Positions 44,373 through 55,357 of a stretch of DNA of 64,000 bases are shown here, piece after piece. The notes under the pieces were generated by a model. The model worked only from the letters and a program-made list of their open reading frames with translations, had not been told where the DNA came from and did no database searches. Positions within the stretch are counted from its first letter, which is position 1; each line of letters begins with the position of its first letter. The position numbers and the translations under genes were made by a program. The stretch comes from Plotosus lineatus (taxonomy: Eukaryota > Chordata > Actinopteri > Siluriformes > Plotosidae), in NCBI GenBank assembly GCA_024760905.1, contig CM045734.1:45097064-45161063 (forward strand), read 5' to 3'.

Positions 44373-45315
44373 ATCACCGGAGCCAGAGTTTGGTCCGTAT
44401 TGGTAACAGCAGGTCGGATTCATTTCCAGTGGGAGTTGGAGTCTGCCAAGGCTGTCCTTTGTCACCGATTCTGTTCATAATTTTTATGGACAGAATTTCT
44501 AGGCGCAGTCAAGGTGATGAGGGGTTCTGGTTTGGTGGCCATCGGATATCGTCTCTGCTTTTTGTGGATGATGTTGTCCTTTTGGCTTCATCAAGTCGGG
44601 CCCTCCAGCTCTCATTGGAGCGATTCGCAGCTGAGTGCGAAGCAGCCGGGATGAAGATCAGTACCTCCAAGTCCGAGGCCATGGTTCTCAGTCGGACAAT
44701 GGTGGAATGCACCCTCCGGGTCGGGAATGAGGTCCTGCCCCAAGTGGAGGAGTTTAAGTATCTTGGGGTCTTGTTTACGAGTGAGCGAAGGATGGAGCGA
44801 TAGATCGACAGACGGATCGCTGCAGCCTCTGCTGTTAAGCGGTGCCTGTACCGGTCCGTCGTGGTGAAGAAGGAGCTGAGCCGCAAGGCAAAGCTCTCAA
44901 TTTACCAGTCGATCCGAAAGAACAAGATCACGGATACAAGCGGCTGAAATGAGCTTCCTTCGCCGGGTGGCGGGGTTCTCCCTTGGAGATAAGGAGAGAA
45001 GCTCCGCCATCCGGGGAGAGCTCGGAGTAGATCCGCTGCTCCTCCGCATTGAGAGGGGCCAGTTGAGGTGGCTCGGGCATCTGGTCAGAATGCCCCCGGA
45101 CGCCTCCCTGGTGTGGTGTTTCGGGCATGTCCAACCGGGAAGAGACCCCGGGGTCGACCTAGAACACGCTGGAGGGACTATGTCTGGGACCGGCTATGTC
45201 GGCTTGTCTGGGACCGCCTCGGTCCCCCCCCGGGAGAGTTGGAGGAAGTGACTCGGGAGAGGGACGTCTGGACCTCTTTGCTTAGGTTGCTGCCCCCGCG
45301 ACCGACCCTGGACTA
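44373..45315 (+). pseudogene. LINE reverse transcriptase C-terminal half
   Basis: 44,300-44,803 encodes GVGVCQGCPLSPILFIIFMD, RISSLLFVDDVVLLASSS, AAGMKISTSKSEAMVLSRT and EEFKYLGVLFTSERRMER, then a TAG. The catalytic F-A-D-D is FVDD here. Further pieces in other frames (AEMSFLRRVAGFSLGDKERS, QLRWLGHLVRMPPD, then RPRGRPRTRWRDYVWDRLCR) complete the C-terminus. Several frameshifts and an early stop show it is dead. Confidence 0.85.
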
Positions 45316-45348
45316 AGCAGAAGATGATGATGATGATGATGATGATGC
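44373..45348 (+). mobile_element. Non-LTR retrotransposon (non-RTE), 3' half, with (GAT)n tail
   Basis: It starts within the RT palm and ends in an (ATG/GAT)n microsatellite, the likely 3' tail. CG-richer than its surroundings. It follows directly on the truncated family E MITE. A clade with this RT is common in fish; I do not name it. Confidence 0.85.
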
Positions 45349-45486
45349 AATGCAAGATTGCCTTGGTGACTGTTACCCTCAGTATTGGACATGGATCACT
45401 TGGGAACCAATGGCACTTGTCCATAGTGTCACATTCATGGCATTTCTGAAATTTTATCCCGTGTTGTATCGAAAGATGTTTTAATG

Positions 45487-45890
45487 CAGGGGTCTCCAAT
45501 TTTATCCACAAAGGGCCAGTGTTGGTTTCAGGTTTTCACTTCAACCTAACAGTGGCCACACCTTCCACCTGTTTCCACCAATCACTGATCATCAAAAGAA
45601 AAGAAAAAAAAAATAGATTGTGCATTACTGTTTCAATTCTGAAGTGGAGCCATCTTGGTGAGATCACCCTGCTTTAAGACTTAAAGTAAGGTGATCTCAC
45701 CAAGATGGCCCCACTCCAGAGTTGAAACATGGATGTGGAATCTAGTTTTGTTTTTGTTTTTTTGTTTTTTTGGGTTGTTTTTTTTTGATGACTGGTGATT
45801 GAAACAGGTGGAAGGTGTGGCTACTGTTTGGTTGAAGTAAAAAAGCCTGCACCCACACCGGCCCTTTGTGGATAAGATTAAAGACCCCTG
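45487..45890. mobile_element. hAT-type hairpin MITE, 404 bp, perfect 8-bp target duplication
   Basis: Ends are CAGGGGTCTCCAATTTTATC and GATAAGATTAAAGACCCCTG. The 8-bp duplication TTTTAATG is at 45,479-45,486 and 45,891-45,898. Nearly the whole element is one inverted repeat: AGTGGAGCCATCTTGGTGAG pairs with CTCACCAAGATGGCCCCACT around a centre at about 45,685. Confidence 0.95.
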
Positions 45891-45898
45891 TTTTAATG

Positions 45899-47059
45899 TA
45901 TTGCGGGTTTTTTCATCCTGATCGAAGTGACCATTTTACCAGGATTGAAATTAGCACCACTGTCAGTTTTTTTAATGCACTGAAACCACAGTTTGGACCA
46001 CTTCTGCCTGATCAACATTTTTTTGAGCACTGTAGGCATAATTTTTGCAATTCAAAAAAAAACATACAAGCATTGATTTAATTGATTGAAGCATTAACCT
46101 CAGAGCCAAACGATTTCAATAGATCAAACCGTTGGAACCAGTTTAAACTTAATTAAATTAGTTTTTGCTTGTTCATCCCTCGAAAGGACAGCTACATTAA
46201 CTGAAATACACTCTATACAACAGAGGTCAGCAGAAACACGGAATGAACAGTATGTGGCATATGCTTTTCAATAGCATGCAAAATGCCAAAAAGACAACGA
46301 TAAGGTGTAAGAGAGTATGTTGGGATTTATTCTTGGGGCGCTGGAAAGGCAGAGGAATAAGAGTAACATGATAGAAGTTGTAAAACACCAGGATAAGCTT
46401 TAAGGCAAAACAACTTAAAAAGAGTATGCAAAACCAGTGCTCTTTAAGGTACAAGATACTTTGACTACTAGAAAACCAAAGACGAGCAGAGAGACAGTTA
46501 GCTTGCCTGCCTCATGAACAATTAACAGGCCAAAAACTTGACAGCCAATGAAATCCAACTTGTATTTGGAACTTCATGGAAAACGTAAATGTTTAACATA
46601 CACCTACAATTAAAATTCATGTAAGTGAATGAACAGTATAAAGGAGTTAGATACAGGAATGAACAAAAACAGAACTTCAAGCTAATAAAATGCAACTTGG
46701 CATATAAAGCATATCTAGATGAACAGCGTGAATATTGATCCAGACTTGAAGCTGTGCACAAAGGCTCAGCATTGCATGGAAATGTAAAAAAATATGAAGG
46801 ATAGCTGAACATGGCCTAAGATCTTGAAGTCACAGAATTGTTCAGTAACTTTATAATTCTATGGTTTTTGGTACTCCTGTAATATCCTGATCGAATAATA
46901 AGGTTATATCTACAATCTTTGAGTTCTTTAGTTTGTTCTTTAGGAACCTTCTAATAGGCTCTATACCGAAACTTGAAGCAACCTGGCTTGTACTGCCCAA
47001 AATGTTCCAAGTAGTAACTTGCCTCTTTCTAAATCTAAGACTGTGAACTCTTCAATATA
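45899..47059. other. AT-rich single-copy intron sequence
   Basis: Minus-strand frames of 75 and 96 codons have no recognised domain and are low-complexity Phe/Leu/Cys-rich; not called. Confidence 0.45.
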
Positions 47060-48060
47060 CCGTATTTTCAGGACTATACGTTGCTCCGGAGTACAAGTCG
47101 CATTGGCCAAAAAATGCATAATAAAGAAGAAAAAAAAACATATAAGTCGCACTGGACTACAAGTCATAAAACTCATGGAAACTGGCTAACTTGGCTTGGA
47201 AATCTGCTGGCAGTTTTTGTGACATTGTGGTCCTCGGACTGATAGAGAGGGCGGTTGCGTTGCATGAAGCGGTAACATGAAGAAAGTCCTCACACAGTCA
47301 TTTATATTCATCTCCTTGACAACAAGCTGGACGTGGAGACGCAACTGCACTGTTGACAAACTTCTCACTGATGCCCATTGCTCAAGCACCCATGATCGAA
47401 CTCATTACTCGAGCTGTGACCATCTAGTTTTTAGCCCGCGATTTAATGTTTCTTCATTGCAGTAATAACAATCTCCGCTTTTCTGCCCTCTTGTTTCCTT
47501 CTTGCGGTTATGAGTGTAAAAATAAACATGTGAAATTATGTTCGTTATTATTATGGCGAACAGAGTTATATGTCATAATTTCACTACCTGGACGTGGAGA
47601 CACAACTGCACTGTTGACAAGCCCCTCCCTGCAGCACATTACTCAAGCACCCATGTGTGAGCTCGTTCCTCTAGCTGTGGCCATCTCGCTTTTAGCCCGC
47701 AATTAGCATTTTTTTGTTTTCTTCATTGCAATAATAATAATAATAATCTTCAGTTTTCGTTCTCTCCAAACTCTCTTTCTGCTGCTCGATTACCATTTTC
47801 TGCTGCATATTTCACTACGTGCAGCTTGTAATCCGCAGAATAGTATTTTCTTTTTTGGGGCCATTTCTTCAGTGGTGGATGAGCAGGTACTGGCACCCAA
47901 TTCTAGAGTGCCCTCTTATGGTTGTGAGTGTAAAAATAACAAACGTGAAATTATGGTGAACACAAATATATGTAATTTCACATTTAAGTCACTCTGGAGT
48001 ACAAGTCGCACCTTCAGCCCAAGTATGAAAAAAGTGCGACTTAAAGTCCAAAAACTATGT
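47060..48060. mobile_element. TA-flanked DNA transposon with CCGTATTTTC ends, 1.0 kb, superfamily unassigned
   Basis: Left CCGTATTTTCAGGACTATAC and right, reversed, ACATAGTTTTTGGACTTTAA. Subterminal GTACAAGTCGCA occurs in direct and inverted forms at both ends (47,091; 47,131; 48,000; 48,033). Inside lies a 261-bp tandem duplication (units at 47,327 and 47,588, both starting CTGGACGTGGAGAC) and a third partial repeat at 47,911. No transposase frame recognised. Confidence 0.78.
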
Positions 48061-48138
48061 TACCTTTCTTCTGTTTTCACCAAGTATAACCACCCCATAC
48101 ACATACTATTACAATGAATACAGAAGAAAGGTAACATA
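48056..48138. repeat. Perfect 19-bp stem hairpin at the transposon edge
   Basis: TATGTTACCTTTCTTCTGT at 48,056-48,074 is the exact reverse complement of 48,120-48,138, with a 45-bp loop. The left arm overlaps the transposon end. Confidence 0.9.
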
Positions 48139-48144
48139 TTTTTA

Positions 48145-48262
48145 TGCGTGAGCACAGGTACTCTGAGAAGTGGGCTGCCGCACACATTGGGGTTCCCAGA
48201 GAGCAGTTGAGGGTTATTTACTTTGCTCAAAGCCACTTCAGCCATGAAGGTGATGTCTGATG
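48145..48262 (-). mobile_element. SINE S4 fragment
   Basis: GTGGGCTGCCGCACACATTG, CAGAGAGCAGTTGAGGGTTA and TTTGCTCAAAGCCACTTCAG match the body of the element at 13,416-13,848. Confidence 0.65.
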
Positions 48263-48414
48263 GAGATATGGGCGTCTATGCTGTACCGTGCTTGGTTGGT
48301 AAATATTCCCAAACTGTCTAGTTGGTGAACTTTATCATCGGAGAAAAAAACAATCAGAGCGAACAGTAATCATTAATGTCGGGGGGGGGGGGACGTACAT
48401 TTTTTGGTGTATTG

Positions 48415-48760
48415 ATTTCTTCGTTTCCTTTCGGCTTTTTCCCTTTCTCATGGGTCGCCACAGCGAATCATCTGATTGGCATGTTTGATTTGGCATAGGT
48501 TTTTACGTCGGATGCCCTTCCTGACACAACCCTTTTAACAAGGGACAGAAACACGCTGAAGGCTATGCAGCTACTCTTTATGAAAGTCAGCAATGGTATT
48601 TCACATGTACCTCTCACCACAGAGAGTGAGAGACATTGCTGGCCTTTAATAACCCAGTTAGCTGCACAGGGGGACAGTGACAACCTTGTGGAGAGTGAGA
48701 CTCGAACTCCTAACCTTAGGATCAGCGATCCAGCGCCCTTTACCACCAGGCCACCACTGA
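48415..48760 (-). mobile_element. SINE S2 with RTE-derived tail, full length
   Basis: The 17-bp target duplication CA[T/C]TTTTTGGTGTATTG is at 48,398-48,414 and 48,761-48,777. On the minus strand: head GTGGTGGCCTGGTGGTAAAG, body, GTGTCAGGAAGGGCATCCGA, AAATCAAACATGCC, then GATTCGCTGTGGCGACCCAT and GCCGAAAGGAAACGAAG. Confidence 0.93.
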
Positions 48761-48777
48761 CACTTTTTGGTGTATTG

Positions 48778-50035
48778 GCTTATTCTAGCAAAATTGTATT
48801 TAACTGGAGAAAAGAAAGTTTGCTACTATTCCACTCATCATATTACGCCTAAACCTTCCTTAATAAAATAAACTTGCTTTCTAGATCGACTGAATGTTGT
48901 ACATTCAAACTGTTTGTATTTGGATAGTTATGGCAGACAAAATGAACGAAGATTGGTTTGGGACTATGAAGTAACTTGGTCTGTTCTAAATAAAAAGATG
49001 TGGCTCTTACTGAATTAATATGGGGGGGGGGGGTTTCCCATGAGTTTTACAAAATAAGCGTTTAAAGAGCTTATTTTAACACTGATGAGCATAAAAAGCA
49101 CAAAACTAGTAATTTCATGCCATAGATTACTAGCTGTGTGCTGAACTGCAGGGGTTAGCAGGTTTTCCCGGAAATGGTGTCAACGCATTGGGCAGAGTTG
49201 AAGTCTCTTCAGGAGACAGGGAAATTGCATTTTAATGACTCTGAGGATGAGAATGCTGCCAGAAATGTGCGTGAAAGTCGGTACAAAATGGCTTACGCAG
49301 CTAACATTTTTTGCCAGCTTAACTTCTCTATTGTCAGTTGGTTTAGGAACTAAAAGAAATGGTTTCTGTGCTTGTTGTTTGTGCGGCTCAGGCTGGTAAT
49401 GTGCTGGCAAAATGCTGCACGGGTCCGTCACGTAGTCCACCAGTCCAACGACTTGCATCACTACCAAGCTGTAACAGTATTTTTTGTACTTTTGAAGTGA
49501 CCTTGTCTGTCAGTATCATTATCATTGAAAAATACAGAAGAGCAGAGTTAAAGAAGTTCAGCGCTCTTCATGGAATTCAGATGAGGCAGCTTAATGTCAA
49601 ATATGTGGCTTTTTCCAAATCTAGTATTTTATAGGGGTGAATGTGTTCAGGTCACAGGGTTAAGTGGATGTACAATTCAAGTATACATTTTTCATATACT
49701 CTAATGGATGACTCATGGGGAGGTGGTGGAATTATACATGAGGTCAACATTAATGCAGAAATTATGCTTTAAAATAGAATTAATGCTTTAAAATATAATT
49801 ATTCTAAAGCATGTCGGTGATTATATTTCATGATGATGTGTAAAGTTAGTCAGCTGGGGCAGGCAAACTGCTGAGTGTTCTCTCAGCAATTCGTATTAAA
49901 TGGGAAAAGTTTTATTAATGGCTCTGAGGCATTTATCTGGAATATGTACTTGGATAGATTATGAAAGAAACTGTACAAGTATTTCAAAATTTTAAACTTC
50001 AAATCTTTATATAGTGCTAAACACATGATTTAGAC
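48778..50035. other. Single-copy intron sequence
   Basis: G tract 49,022-49,033. A 91-codon frame at 49,359-49,634 has no recognised domain. Confidence 0.45.
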
Positions 50036-50567
50036 CAGTGGTCCCCAACCTTTTTATCACCGCGGACCAGTCAACGCTTGACAATTTTACCGCGGCCCCG
50101 GGGTATATATATATGTTTATATTGTAAATATAATACCCCACCCTTGCCCAGAGTCAGCTGAGATGTACGCCAGCCTCCATAATCAGGATTAAGCGTTACA
50201 TTTTTAATCGAGCTCGAACTCTTCTTTTAAAAAAAAAAAAAAAAAAAAAACAGGTGATGGTGCACCAGCTGGGAGAATGAAGGCTCAGGCTCAGTCTCAC
50301 CCGAAATCCCCACTATTGTTTGAAACATGTCCAACTCACCTCTGGTCATGTGCCGTCTACTTGTGGGTTACATTTTAGCACTCACTGACCGACATGTAAG
50401 CGAGAGAATCTGGTCATTTTTCAAAATAAAAGTTTTTTCAAAAATAAAAGATCGTTCAGACTCGGATAATAAATAAAACAGAAATACATAATTATTTCTT
50501 GTGTGGCCCGGTACCAATTGATCCATGGACCGGTACCGGTCCGTGGCCCGGGGGTTGGAGACCACTG
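50036..50567. mobile_element. hAT-type MITE, 532 bp, with L2-like SINE tail inside
   Basis: Ends CAGTGGTCCCCAACCTTTTT and GGGGGTTGGAGACCACTG; 8-bp duplications ATTTAGAC and TTTTAGAC. A fragment of SINE L2-like tail (CCCAGAGTCAGCTGAGATGT) lies at 50,143-50,205, followed by an A tract. Confidence 0.9.
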
Positions 50568-50575
50568 TTTTAGAC

Positions 50576-50999
50576 CACTTGTCATGAATGAAATAAATAA
50601 ATATTTTTTATGGATTTTTAGCCATTTACAGTTCATCTTTTAATAAAATTTAATAAATGTAAGATTTTAAGTTCAACAGAAAGCTGAGTATATGCCACGA
50701 CCTGCTCTAACCTTTATTATATCGAGCGTTTTTGAATGCATTGTGTTTGTAAGCAGTACTTTTCCAGTTTCAGATTCAGAGTTTTGTAGTTGTGAAATCC
50801 TGACCACATCCCTGCATAGACACAACAATTGGTGGGAATATTACCCTACCCCAAGTCCCAGCAATCATTTGATTTTGGAACGCTCACTGAATGGTCGAGG
50901 TCATAGTAAGGTAACACTGTTTTGGGGATAGAGCACTTGTAACTTTGAATTGAGTGCTAATAATGACATTACGATGGAAGAGTAACAGGAAACCATATA
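50576..50999. other. Single-copy intron sequence
   Basis: Nothing recognised. Confidence 0.45.
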
Positions 51000-51433
51000 C
51001 AGTAGGCCCCCATTTTTTGCGATGGTTCAGTTCTGGCCCTTCCAGCGAATCAAGAAAATCCGTGAGTTATTGACGCCGTTTTAAAGCCTTATGTGTGATA
51101 TTACATGCGCTAAAATATGCTTCTTAAACGCATTCTATAGACAGTCTTACTCATTAATACAGTAATAATGCAGTAAAATGTAGTAATGATTAAGTAAAAA
51201 CTTTTCAATTTTGTACTGTGATAATATTTATTAATGAATAAAGCACTTGGGCTTCTTACCAGAAGCTAGAGAAGATGCAGGGTGTTTGAATGACATCATA
51301 GGGCTTAAATAATTAAAAACGGACTAAAAAATTACCGCGCAATTCTAGCAAAATTTGAATCACGTGCCAGTTACTTCTGGGTTTGTCACCAATCCCCATG
51401 AGCGCTGAACTGTGAATGACCAAGGGCCGAATG
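51000..51433 (-). mobile_element. Tigger/pogo-like MITE, family B, 434 bp
   Basis: TA then CAGTAGGCCCCCATTTTTTG; right end CAAGGGCCGAATG then TA. The interior AGACAGTCTTACTCATTAAT pairs in reverse with 26,540-26,575 of the copy at 25.3 kb, which fixes its orientation. Confidence 0.88.
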
Positions 51434-52533
51434 TATGGACTACCAAAAGAGACAGTTACCCATCTGTTTTATAAATAATTTATATTTAAATGTGGTCACT
51501 TTGCTGCGCATATCATAAGACAAGTGTGTCGGTAATTAAAACCAGAACCCATATAGAGCCAATTTTCTGCATTATCCATGTTGCCTGGTGGAGGTATCAT
51601 GTACTTTGAGTGCCCTTCTAGTTTGTAACTGTTTCCATTGACTGTCTTTGGATGAAGCCTTCCTGCAATTAGTTTATTTCAAGTTAATTCTGATTGCTGT
51701 TTCTTGTGCAGATATGTAAATAAATGTTCTAAATCATTGTCTTTCTGATGTAAATCAATCTAGTCCCATTCTCTTCACCATGCTTGTGATGTTGTAATGT
51801 GTGTTTCTATTGTTGAGATTTTTTCTGATTCCCACTCCAATCACAAAGCTTCTTAAGGGTTCAGTAGTAAATGCGCCAATTAAGATTCAAATCTCCTTAA
51901 CGTGTAGTGCTGCATGGCAAATCTGTAACTGGACTAATATAAGCTAATATTCCTGGTGACAATATATTTCCATCTCCATTTGTCACCTATATTCATTCAT
52001 GACGTGCTAGCAGATCAGGGATGATGTGATATGTCAGTAGTGTGATGGGAGCAGATATAGGTGGGGGTACTTGTAGTTAGCCAATTCATACGCAGGAGAG
52101 AACACGCTTGTTGTGCACTAGGTACATGTGAGGTCACCCTCCTCTGTATTTACTCAGCCGTCTGAACAGCACATAGTTTTGCTGATAATGCAGCAATTTT
52201 ATTTACCATTTTCAGTACAGCATGGATGATTTTGACATATGGTAGATGCAAGAGTTCACACACAGAGTAAATTACGACCCAGTTCAATTTTACAGACTTT
52301 CCGGTTAACACATTTGGGTGTATGGTAAACGGTTAGGAAAAATCGGTTACCACCCATTGCCCAGATCAAACCCAAATCCTTGACCAGATGAGAGTACATG
52401 TGAGGAATTACAAATTGAATACAAATAATGTTTGGTTTATATGGACTTACTCTATTCAATAAACTTATATTAAACTGCATATGCAATTGGTTATCTTTCA
52501 AAACAATGTTTAACACAAGTAGGAGAACCTGTA
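51434..52533. other. Single-copy intron sequence
   Basis: Nothing recognised. Confidence 0.45.
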
Positions 52534-53609
52534 CAGACGAAAATTACGTATTACGTTCGTTTTACATTTTATCGATTTTACGTTTTGTTTTTTCAAAAAT
52601 TGTCAAATTTTGAGTTTAGCGTGCTCTCTGTAGTACGAGACGTACCTATATAGTACACTGACGTAATGACGTAATGATGCTGCGTCCATTGTTTACAAAT
52701 GACAGACTGAACGTGCCCCTGCTTCTTTCCAGTTCATTGCGTGTTACTCTTGTGATAAGACGTTGTCTCTGTGATCTTTGTGTTTGCACTGTTTTGCGGA
52801 CTTTTGTAACCCTAAGCAAATATGATTGGTCAGAAGCGTAAGCGTACTAGCATGGGTGCAAGTTTTCCGGCATATGCCGGAATTTCCAGTTTTCCCAAGA
52901 CTGAATTAACTATCTGTTCGGATCGGCGCAATCTACCGTGCATACTTACTTAAGCAAAGAGAGTTGTAAAATGAATGAAAACCCGAATCCAGAAAAGAAA
53001 GAGAACTCTCCGCTCTGCTGGTGATTCACATCAGTGCAGGCTGAGTACTAAACGAGTATTCAACGGCGCCCTTGCTCACTTGAAAGACCGGAGGTCCGTA
53101 TAACTCGCGCTTTGTCTCAAGCACAAGCAAGTGAACTACTTTCGGTGGAGCGCCTCACATATTGTAAGTGTTGATTTGCTGTTTTAAGCTTCATGTAAAG
53201 TGACTCGGCTCAGCTTCATGTAAAGTGACCATCCGTCGACCATCGGAACCATTTACAAGCATAAAGATCGCATCATAGAGCATGTTAAAGGTTATATTTG
53301 ATACTGTATTTGATATTTGATGAGTGAATTTGATTAAAATGTATCTATTCGAAATTATTTTGCTTGAATTTAATTTATTTTAAATTAATGTTGATATTAT
53401 TTGATATTATTTTACAATGTTATGTTTATAATAATTGATTTAGGGGTGTTTTATGAGACACGGTATTTATGGATATATATTTAGTATAGTATGAATGTCA
53501 TACGTCACTGGAACATACAGTAAAAAAACGTAACGTTTTTTGTTTTGTTTTTTTCAACTTGCGTTCGGCCGTCTGGAACCAAAAAAAAATGTAAGTTGAG
53601 GAGCGTCTG
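52534..53609 (+). mobile_element. pogo/Tigger-like element, family G derivative with foreign insert, 1,076 bp
   Basis: TA on both sides; CAGACGAAAATTACG at the left and GTAAGTTGAGGAGCGTCTG at the right. It keeps the leader and the first transposase codons (MIGQKRKRTS at 52,823). From 52,851 to about 53,238 the sequence is unlike copy 1, and the helix-turn-helix tail (GGAACCATTTACAAGC) resumes afterwards. Confidence 0.88.
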
Positions 53610-53723
53610 TAGTGTAGAGCGTAGCTAAAATCCCTGGCTGTGTTATAAAACCCAAACGCCTTTGGACTTAACTGATTAATATGAAAGAACAAATTGTGGA
53701 ACGAAACAGTAACACAGTTTCTG

Positions 53724-53738
53724 ATATACTAAGCTAAT
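53724..53738 (+). repeat. 15-bp target-site duplication of the 53.7 kb RTE (left)
   Basis: ATATACTAAGCTAAT, repeated exactly at 56,874-56,888. Confidence 0.92.
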
Positions 53739-53766
53739 CTTCTTCTTTTCCTTTCGGCTTTTCCCT

Positions 53767-55233
53767 TCAGGGGTCGCCACAGCGAATCATCTGCCTCCAT
53801 CTCACCCTATCCTTTGCATCTTCTCTTACACCAACGACCTTCATGTCCTCCTTCACCACATCCATGAATCGTCTCTTTGGTCTTCCTCTAGGCCTTCTGC
53901 CTGGTAGTTCCAGCCTCAGCATCCTATTACCAATATACTCACTATCCCTCCTCTGTACATGTCCGAACCATCGCAATCTAGCCTCTCTGACTTTGTCTCC
54001 AAAACGTCTTACATGTGCTGTCCCTCTGAAGTGCACATTCCTGATCCTATCCATCCTCGTGACTCCCAAAGAGAACCTCAACATTTTCATCTCTGCTACC
54101 TCCAGCTCTGCCTCCTGTCTTTTCCCCAGGGCCACTGTTTCTAAACCATACAACATCATTGTCCTCAACACCATCTTGTACACTTTTCCTTTCATTCTTG
54201 CCAATACCCTCTTATCACACTGGACACTTTTCTCCAACCATTCCAACCTGCCTGCACACGCTTCTTCACCTCTTTTCCACACTCTCCATTGCTCTGGATT
54301 GTTGAGCCTAAGTACTTAAAATCCTTCACTTTCCTTACCTCTGCTCCCTGTAACCTCACCGTTCCTCTTGGGTCCTTGTCATTCATGCACATGTATTCTG
54401 TCTTACTGAGGCTAACCTTCATTCCCCTCCTTTCCAGGGCATACCTCCACCTCTCTAGATTTTCCTGCACTTGTTCTCTTCTCTCACTACAGATCACAAT
54501 GTCATCTGCAAACATCATAGTCCATGGGGAATCTTGTCTAACCTCGTCTGTCAGCCTGTCCATCACCATAGCAAACAAGAAGGGGCTGAGAGCTGATCCT
54601 TGATGCAGTCCCACCTCCACCTTGAACTCTTCTGTCACACCGACAGCACACCTCATCACTGTCTTACATCTCTCATACATGTCCTGCACCACTCTAACAT
54701 ACTTCTGTCACTCCAGACTTCCTCATGCAATACCACAGTTCTTCTCTCGGCACCCTGTCATATGCTTTCTCCAGATCCACAAAGGCACAATGCAGCTCCG
54801 TCTGACCTTCTCTGTACTTCTCCATTAACATCCTCAAGGCAAACACTGCATCTGTGGTGCTCTTTCTTGGCATGAAACCAAACTGTTGTTCACAAATGCT
54901 GACCTCTGCCCTTAGTCTAGCTTCCACTATTCTTTCCCATAACTTCATTGTATGGCTCATCAACTTTATCCCTCTGTAGTTGCCACAACTCTGCACGTCT
55001 CCCATGTTCTTAAAAATGGGCACCAGCACACTTCTCCTCCATTCCTCTGGCATCCTCTCACTCTCTAATACCTTGTTGAATGTTCTTGTCAGAAAATCTA
55101 CTGCTACCTCTCCTAGACACTTCCATACCTCCACCGGTATGTCATCAGGACCAACTGCCTTTCCATTCTTCATCCTCTTCAATGCCGCCCTCCACTTCAC
55201 CCTTACTAATCTTTGCTGCTTCCTGGTCCTCAA
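53767..55233 (-). pseudogene. RTE reverse transcriptase, frameshifted
   Basis: Three frames: 55,233-54,694 (GPDDIPVEVW to FVDLEKAYDRVP), 54,692-54,192 (QGSALSPFLFAMVMD, FADDIVICSE, YLGSTIQSNG) and 54,282-53,767 ([35 protein letters not shown]). A short deletion at about 54,693 (KYVRVV lost) and another near 54,230 break it. Confidence 0.9.
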
Positions 55234-55357
55234 CAGTCACCTCTTCTACTCTTTTTTTCTCTCTCATTTTCCTCATTCATCAGCTCTTCAAAGTACTCTT
55301 TCCATCTTCCCAGCACACTTCTGTCATCAGTCAATACATTTCCCTCTCTGTCCTTTA

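Noticed and set aside
46227..46812. Two Phe/Cys-rich minus-strand ORFs resembling membrane proteins
   Set aside because: Composition follows from AT-rich DNA read in the T-rich direction; no conserved motif.
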